Assembly (NCBI RefSeq): GCF_024435355.1
Contig: NZ_JAMJWG010000002.1
Location: 722,373-786,372, forward strand
Origin: Streptomyces odontomachi
Lineage (GTDB): Bacteria; Actinomycetota; Actinomycetes; Streptomycetales; Streptomycetaceae
Reading direction: 5' to 3'
DNA length: 64,000 nt
Notes under the pieces: generated by a model
What the model was told of the DNA's origin: nothing
Database searches by the model: none
The model's input: only the letters and a program-made list of their open reading frames with translations
Shown here: piece by piece, positions 58,205 through 64,000 of the stretch
Layout: the number at the start of each line of letters is the position of its first letter
Numbering within the stretch: the first letter of the stretch is position 1
Position numbers and translations under genes: made by a program

Positions 58205-59650
58205 ATGACCCCGACCCGACCACTTTCGACGGCTCCACCGCGCTCGATCGGCGCGAGACTCAGACGAGCCGTCGCCTGGGTGGTGGGCCTCATGCTGGCC
58301 TTCGCCGTCCCCGCCGTCGTACACCCCGCGACGGCCAGGGCGGACAACCCGATCGTGCAGACCATCTACACCGCCGACCCCGCACCGCTGGTCTACGACG
58401 GCCGGGTGTACCTCTACACCGGCCACGACGAGGACAGCTCCACCACCTACACCATGAAAGAGTGGCGGGTGTGGTCCTCCGACGACATGGTCAACTGGAC
58501 CGACCACGGTTCCCCGCTCGACCTGTCCTCCTTCAGCTGGGCGTCCAACAACGCCTGGGCAGGTCAGACCGTCTACCGCAACGGCAAGTTCTACTGGTAC
58601 GTGCCGATGACGGACAAGTCGACCGGGCGGATGGCCATCGGTGTGGCGGTGTCGGACAGCCCCACCGGGCCGTTCCATGACGCCCTCGGCCACCCGCTGG
58701 TGGAGAACGGCCAGATCGACCCGACGGTCTTCATCGACGACGACGGCCAGGCCTACCTGTACTGGGGCAACCCCGACCTGTGGTACGTCAAGCTGAACGC
58801 GGACATGACCTCGTACTCGGGCAGCCCGAGCAAGATCCAGCTCACCACCGCCGGATTCGGCACCCGCACCGGCGACGCCAACCGGCCGACCCTCTTCGAG
58901 GAGGGTCCCTGGGTCTACAAGCGCAACGGCCTGTACTACATCGTCTTCGCGGCCAAGTGCTGCTCGGAGTTCATCGCCTACTCCACGGCACCCGGCCCGA
59001 CCGGGCCATGGACCTACCGGGGGACGGTCATGCCCACGCAGGGCGGCAGCTTCACCAACCACCCCGGCATCACCGACTTCAAGGGGAATTCGTACTTCTT
59101 CTACCACAACGGCGCCCTGCCCGGCGGGAGCGGCTACACCCGCTCGGTCGCCGTGGAGAAGTTCTCCTACAACTCCGACGGCACGATCCCGACGATCAAC
59201 ATGACGTCCACGGGCGCGCCCCAGGTCGGCACGCTCAACCCGTACACACGCCAGGAAGCCGAGACGATCGCCTGGGAGTCCGGCGTCGAGACCGAGCCGT
59301 CCAGCGAGGGCGGAATGGACGTCGGATTCATCGAGAACGGCGACTACATCAAGGTCAAGGGCGTGGCGTTCGGTTCGGGCGCGTCGTCGTTCACCGCCCG
59401 GGTGGCCTCGACGGTCGGCGGCGGCACCGTGGAGCTGCACCTGGGCAGCGCCAGCGGGACGACGGTGGGCCGGTGCAGCGTGCCGAACACGGGTGACTGG
59501 CAGACCTGGACCAGCGTGTCCTGCCCGGTCAGCGGTGCGACGGGGACCCAGGACCTGTACCTGAAGTTCACCGGCGGCAGCGGCTACCTGCTCAACATGA
59601 ACTGGTGGCAGTTCACCGCCGCCTCCACCGCCACGGCACACGCCAGGTAG
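58205..59650 (+). CDS. Secreted GH43 glycosidase with CBM6-like module
   Basis: A 481-residue secreted enzyme. A signal peptide (about 1-46, with A-R-A-D-N) leads to a GH43 propeller (about 50-345): base Asp in Y-T-A-D-P-A-P-L-V, Asp in Q-I-D-P-T-V-F-I-D-D-D-G and acid Glu in T-L-F-E-E-G-P-W-V-Y-K. A CBM6-type jelly roll (about 350-472; E-A-E-T-I-A-W-E-S-G-V; G-D-Y-I-K-V-K-G-V-A-F) follows. The pattern fits arabinofuranosidase/xylosidase-type enzymes acting on arabinoxylan or arabinan. GGGAGG favours ATG 58205 over 58202. First gene of the hemicellulose series. Confidence 0.9.
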   Translation: MTPTRPLSTAPPRSIGARLRRAVAWVVGLMLAFAVPAVVHPATARADNPIVQTIYTADPAPLVYDGRVYLYTGHDEDSSTTYTMKEWRVWSSDDMVNWTDHGSPLDLSSFSWASNNAWAGQTVYRNGKFYWYVPMTDKSTGRMAIGVAVSDSPTGPFHDALGHPLVENGQIDPTVFIDDDGQAYLYWGNPDLWYVKLNADMTSYSGSPSKIQLTTAGFGTRTGDANRPTLFEEGPWVYKRNGLYYIVFAAKCCSEFIAYSTAPGPTGPWTYRGTVMPTQGGSFTNHPGITDFKGNSYFFYHNGALPGGSGYTRSVAVEKFSYNSDGTIPTINMTSTGAPQVGTLNPYTRQEAETIAWESGVETEPSSEGGMDVGFIENGDYIKVKGVAFGSGASSFTARVASTVGGGTVELHLGSASGTTVGRCSVPNTGDWQTWTSVSCPVSGATGTQDLYLKFTGGSGYLLNMNWWQFTAASTATAHAR

Positions 59651-59784
59651 TCCGACGGTACGGCGGCGGCGCACCTGCCGGGTGACCGCCGCCGGCACCG
59701 GCCCGGCACGGTGCCCAGCCGGCGCGTGTCGGGCCGCCGTCTCCCCCATCACCACCCCCGTCCACTCAGGACAAGGAGACCACC

Positions 59785-60702
59785 ATGTCCATGCGAAGGC
59801 GCACCTTCGTCGGCCTCGGCGCGGCCGTTGCGGCCGGCGCCGGTCTGCCCCTGCTCGGCACCACGGCAAGCGCCAGCACCTCGACGCCCCGGACGTCTCT
59901 GCGGGGGCAGGCGCCCACGCAGAAGTTCGCCATCGGCGTCCGCCAGTTCAACTGGTCGCGCAGCGGCCGTCAGATCCTCACGAAGGTCTTCTACCCGACC
60001 TCCGGCACCCCGGGTGGCAACCCCGTCCCGGACGCCCCGATCGCCGACGGCGTCTTCCCCATCGCCGAATGGAGCCACGGCATGGGGTGCAACTCCGACT
60101 GCTACTCGTCGCAGACCCACGACCTGGCTTCCGCGGGCTTCATCTGCCCCGCTCCCTCGTTCTCCGACAACACCAACATCGGCAGTGTCTACAACGGCAA
60201 CTGGTCGAAGGACGTCTCCGAGGTCCTCACCCAGACCCTGGCGCTGAACAACTCGGGAAGCCCGTTCGCCGGGCACATCGACACCGCGGCGGGCGTCGGC
60301 GTGTCCGGGCACTCGATGGGCGGCATGACCACCCACGGCCTGCTCACCGCCTGGCCGGACAACCGCATCGTCGCCGCGGTCCCGGTCGCCTGCGTGGACA
60401 TGGGCAACCCGGCAGGTCTTGCGGCCAAGGTGCTGTTCATCCACGGCAGCAACGACCCGACCTGCGACATCAACTCGGCGCGCGCCGCGTACAACGAACT
60501 GCCCGCGCCCAAGGCCTTCCTCACCCAGAACGGGGCGGACCACGGCTCGTTCCTCACTCCGCAGTACCCGTACTACGCCCAGACGGAGAACACCTTCCTC
60601 GACTGGTTCCGCTGGGGCCTGTACGGCGACACCACGGCTCGTGACCGCCTCCAGGGCGACGCCACCAGCAACGGCACCTCCTGGGTGACGGTCATGCAGT
60701 GA
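59785..60702 (+). CDS. Tat-secreted alpha/beta hydrolase (paralogue of 33929)
   Basis: A 305-residue protein with a Tat signal (M-R-R-R-T-F-V-G-L-G, cleavage near A-S-A at 30). The catalytic Ser is in G-H-S-M-G-G-M-T-T-H-G-L-L, Asp in H-G-S-N-D-P-T-C and His in G-A-D-H-G-S-F. It shares long runs with the 33929 protein (F-A-I-G-V-R-Q-F; V-P-D-A-P-I-A-D-G-V-F-P-I-A-E-W-S-H-G) and ends alike (Y-G-D-T-T-A-R-D-R-L). Its place between GH43 and GH10 suggests an ester in plant cell walls as substrate. AAGGAG precedes the ATG. Confidence 0.85.
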   Translation: MSMRRRTFVGLGAAVAAGAGLPLLGTTASASTSTPRTSLRGQAPTQKFAIGVRQFNWSRSGRQILTKVFYPTSGTPGGNPVPDAPIADGVFPIAEWSHGMGCNSDCYSSQTHDLASAGFICPAPSFSDNTNIGSVYNGNWSKDVSEVLTQTLALNNSGSPFAGHIDTAAGVGVSGHSMGGMTTHGLLTAWPDNRIVAAVPVACVDMGNPAGLAAKVLFIHGSNDPTCDINSARAAYNELPAPKAFLTQNGADHGSFLTPQYPYYAQTENTFLDWFRWGLYGDTTARDRLQGDATSNGTSWVTVMQ

Positions 60703-60805
60703 TCCAGGCCGGCGACTCGCCCCGGGGCTGACCACCCGGAACGGGGCGGACGTCGGAGCCGGCAGGTCACCCCTGCCTTTCTCCGCAACCCAAGCAACTC
60801 CCTGA

Positions 60806-61825
<1,020 letters not shown>

Positions 61826-61924
61826 CGCCCCATGCGGCCAGGTCGACGGTGGCGCAACGGCCCGGTTCGGGCGCTCCTGCTCCAGCGGGCCGGCCACTCC
61901 AGCGGCTGAGCGACCCATCCCTAC

Positions 61925-61953
61925 GTCGGGGCGCCGGTGACCGGCGCCCCGAC
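61925..61953 (+). terminator. Perfect 13-bp hairpin between GH10 and GH27 genes
   Basis: Arms 61925-61937 and 61941-61953 with a 3-base loop, 100 bases after GH10. It may end the upstream transcript or protect the message. Confidence 0.7.
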
Positions 61954-61993
61954 CCGCCTGGACCTTCCACTCCGACCGATAAGAGGACAAGCA

Positions 61994-63661
61994 GTGAACG
62001 TTCCCGCGACCTTGTTCCGATCAGCGAGACGGTGGCTGCGGAGCGGCACACTCGCGCTGGCCGCGACCCTGACCATCGCCGCCTCGGCCGCGACCCTGAC
62101 CGCGGCACCCTCCGCAGCGGCCCTGGGCAACGGTCTCGCCCTGACACCGCAGATGGGCTTCAACGACTGGAACGCCTACGGGTGCAACGTCTCCGAGTCG
62201 CTGATCAAATCCACCGCCCAGGCCATGCACACCAACGGCATGCAGGATGCCGGCTACGAGTACGTCAACATCGACGACTGCTGGATGACACACTCCCGCG
62301 ACGGCTCCGGGCGGCTGGTACCGGACTCCGGCAAGTTCCCCGACGGCATCAAGGGCACCGCCGACTACGTCCACTCGCTGGGCCTGAAACTGGGCATCTA
62401 CGAGGACGCCGGCCTACAGACCTGCGCCGGCTACCCGGGCAGCCTGGGCCACGAGACCACCGACGCCCAGACGTTCGCCTCCTGGGGCGTGGACTACCTG
62501 AAGTACGACAACTGCTACGCGGGACCGGGGTGCGCCCTGAACAGCTGCCCCAACGGCACCAAGACGCCCGCGAAGTCCCGTTACACCACCATGCGCGACG
62601 CCCTGGCCGCGACCGGCCGGCCGATCCTGCTCAGCCTGTGCAACTGGGGCGAGGAGAACGTGTGGACCTGGGGCACCGACATCGGCAACAGCTGGCGCAC
62701 CACCGGCGACATCAACGCCAGCTTCGGCAGCATGCTGTCCATCTTCCACAGCAACGTGGGCCTCGCCCCCTACGCCGGGCCCGGACACTGGAACGACCCG
62801 GACATGCTCGAGGTCGGCAACGGTTCCCTGACCGCCACCGAGAGTCGCTCGGAGTTCAGTCTCTGGTCGCAGATGGCAGCGCCCCTGATCGCCGGCACCA
62901 ACATCGCCTCGGCCAACTCCACCACCCTGTCCATCCTCACCAACACCCGGGTGATCGCCGTCGACCAGGACCCGCTCGGCAAGCAGGGCACCCTGGTGTC
63001 CTCCGCCGGTGGCCTCGACGTGCTGGCCAAGCCGCTGGCGAACGGCGATGTCTCCGTGGCGCTGTTCAACGAGACCGGTTCGACCGCGACCATCACCACC
63101 ACCGTCGGCGCCGTGGGCAAGACCGGAGCCTCCTCGTACACGTTGACCGACCTCTGGTCGGGAGCGACGTCCACCACGTCGGGCACCATCAGCGCCTCCG
63201 TTCCTGCGCACGGCACCGTGATGTACCGCCTTGCGGGAGGTACCAGCGGTGGGACCGGCGACACCACGGGTGCGGTACGTGCGGTGGGTGCCGGCAAGTG
63301 CCTGGACGTGCCGAACTCCACCACCACGGCCGGCACCACGGTGCAGATCTGGGACTGCAACGGCGCCTCGAACCAGCAGTGGACGCACAACTCGGGCAAC
63401 CAGCTCACGGTCTACTCCGGCAGCTCCCAGATGTGCCTGGACGCCTACGACAACCAGACGGCACCCGGCACCAAGGTGGACATCTGGCCCTGCAACGGCC
63501 AGGCCAACCAGCAGTGGACGGTCAACTCCGACGGGACCATCAGCGGCGTCCAGTCCGGGCTGTGCCTCGACGTGAACGACGCCGCCACCGCAAACGGCAG
63601 CTCCGTCGTCCTGTGGACCTGCAACGGCCAGTCCAACCAGCAGTGGACGGTGGGCTCGTAG
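61994..63661 (+). CDS. Secreted GH27 alpha-galactosidase with CBM13
   Basis: A 555-residue protein from GTG 61994 (GAGG 8 bases upstream). A signal peptide (about 1-43) precedes the GH27 barrel (about 48-330) with nucleophile Asp172 (L-K-Y-D-N-C-Y) and acid/base Asp239 (S-W-R-T-T-G-D-I), the canonical alpha-galactosidase set. A beta domain (about 330-420) and a ricin-type CBM13 (about 430-555; N-Q-Q-W-T three times) follow. It should remove alpha-galactose from galactomannan or galacto-oligosaccharides. It differs from the shorter GH27 at 21695, which lacks the CBM and has a non-canonical nucleophile context. Confidence 0.95.
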   Translation: MNVPATLFRSARRWLRSGTLALAATLTIAASAATLTAAPSAAALGNGLALTPQMGFNDWNAYGCNVSESLIKSTAQAMHTNGMQDAGYEYVNIDDCWMTHSRDGSGRLVPDSGKFPDGIKGTADYVHSLGLKLGIYEDAGLQTCAGYPGSLGHETTDAQTFASWGVDYLKYDNCYAGPGCALNSCPNGTKTPAKSRYTTMRDALAATGRPILLSLCNWGEENVWTWGTDIGNSWRTTGDINASFGSMLSIFHSNVGLAPYAGPGHWNDPDMLEVGNGSLTATESRSEFSLWSQMAAPLIAGTNIASANSTTLSILTNTRVIAVDQDPLGKQGTLVSSAGGLDVLAKPLANGDVSVALFNETGSTATITTTVGAVGKTGASSYTLTDLWSGATSTTSGTISASVPAHGTVMYRLAGGTSGGTGDTTGAVRAVGAGKCLDVPNSTTTAGTTVQIWDCNGASNQQWTHNSGNQLTVYSGSSQMCLDAYDNQTAPGTKVDIWPCNGQANQQWTVNSDGTISGVQSGLCLDVNDAATANGSSVVLWTCNGQSNQQWTVGS

Positions 63662-63773
63662 CCCGTCCCGCCGGACACGCTCCGCCCCTTCCCCGGGCGC
63701 ACCGCATCGACAGTCCGGACGGCCTCTGACGAGGCCGCGCCGGAACCGCTCACTCGAGAATCAAGAGGTCCTC

Positions 63774-64000
63774 ATGCGCACAGGAAGTTTCAGCCGCACA
63801 CGTCTGTCTGTGACGCTCGCCGCCGGGGGTGCGGCCCTGGTCGCGTTGGCGGCGACGCTCGTCGCCAACCCGGCTCAGGCGGCCACCACCACCCCGTCGG
63901 CAGCCGCCGCGTGTTCCCTTCCGTCGACCTACAAGTGGTCGTCGACGGGTGTGCTGGCGCAGCCCGCGAACGGGTGGGTCTCGCTGAAGGACTTCAGCAG
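63774..64000 (+). CDS. GH62 alpha-L-arabinofuranosidase, N-terminal part (cut by window end)
   Basis: The first 75 codons are visible. A signal peptide (about 1-37, A-Q-A-A-T) is followed by [28 protein letters not shown], the characteristic start of GH62 catalytic domains that strip arabinose from arabinoxylan. AAGAGG precedes the ATG. Whether a binding module follows cannot be seen. Confidence 0.9.
   Translation, partial: MRTGSFSRTRLSVTLAAGGAALVALAATLVANPAQAATTTPSAAAACSLPSTYKWSSTGVLAQPANGWVSLKDFS

Overview
The window is high-GC DNA with strong G/C bias at third codon positions, many GTG/TTG starts, Tat-type signal peptides, lipoprotein sugar-binding proteins without their own ABC ATPase, LacI/CebR-type boxes and a long series of secreted glycoside hydrolases. 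All of this points to a Streptomyces chromosome, probably an accessory or arm-proximal region rich in polysaccharide-degrading genes. No transposase, integrase, tRNA, rRNA or CRISPR array was seen. No homology search was run; calls rest on reading the sequence.

Layout. (1) 0-6.2 kb: the end of a ketoacyl-ACP synthase III, an AraC-type regulator, a translationally coupled CoA ligase plus aromatic amino acid ammonia-lyase pair (active-site Phe-Leu, so predicted to act on phenylalanine), and a divergent enoyl-CoA hydratase. (2) 6.2-14 kb: a PIG-L type deacetylase, a Tat-secreted phospholipase C, a YciO/Sua5 protein, and a TetR regulator with two identical operators in front of an MMPL exporter that carries an unusual C-terminal domain pair. 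(3) 14.5-19.1 kb: a LacI regulator and divergent CUT1 sugar ABC transporter genes sharing twin operators. (4) 19.1-24.5 kb: catalase, a DinB-like protein, a GH27 galactosidase with a TTA codon, a broken VOC gene and an APH-like kinase. (5) 24.7-30.3 kb: a large GH92 alpha-mannosidase, a P-loop kinase and an Endo H-type GH18, a likely N-glycan degradation locus. (6) 30.4-38.3 kb: a pentapeptide-repeat membrane protein, a VOC protein, two secreted hydrolases, a small secreted protein, a GH6 cellulase and a CebR-like regulator with matching boxes. (7) 38.4-47.5 kb: two paralogous FadR-type regulators flanking a GH29 fucosidase and a GH5-CBM13 enzyme, sharing an ACATCCCATGT operator; then an MHS-type transporter and two tandem PaaX-family regulators. 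(8) 47.6-57.7 kb: a CE1 esterase, an intracellular GH43, and a minus-strand operon of sugar-binding protein, two permeases, an unrecognised 643-aa enzyme-like protein and a lactonase-type amidohydrolase, with a divergent FadR regulator. (9) 58.2-64 kb: a plus-strand hemicellulose series: GH43, Tat hydrolase, GH10 xylanase, GH27-CBM13 and the start of a GH62 arabinofuranosidase.

How it fits together. Secreted enzymes cut xylan side chains, galactosides, cellulose, fucosides and high-mannose N-glycans. Two CUT1 importers, probably powered by an ATPase encoded elsewhere, take up oligosaccharides, and local LacI, GntR/FadR and PaaX regulators control the sets. Several short palindromes recur across the window: GTTCG-N6-CGAAC upstream of four secreted-protein genes, ACATCCCATGT at the two FadR loci, and the CebR-type TGGGAGCGCTCCCA near GH6, its regulator and, in weaker form, the Endo H gene. 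The most likely undescribed unit is the 50.3-57.7 kb regulator/transporter/unknown enzyme/lactonase operon, followed by the duplicated FadR switch around the fucosidase genes.
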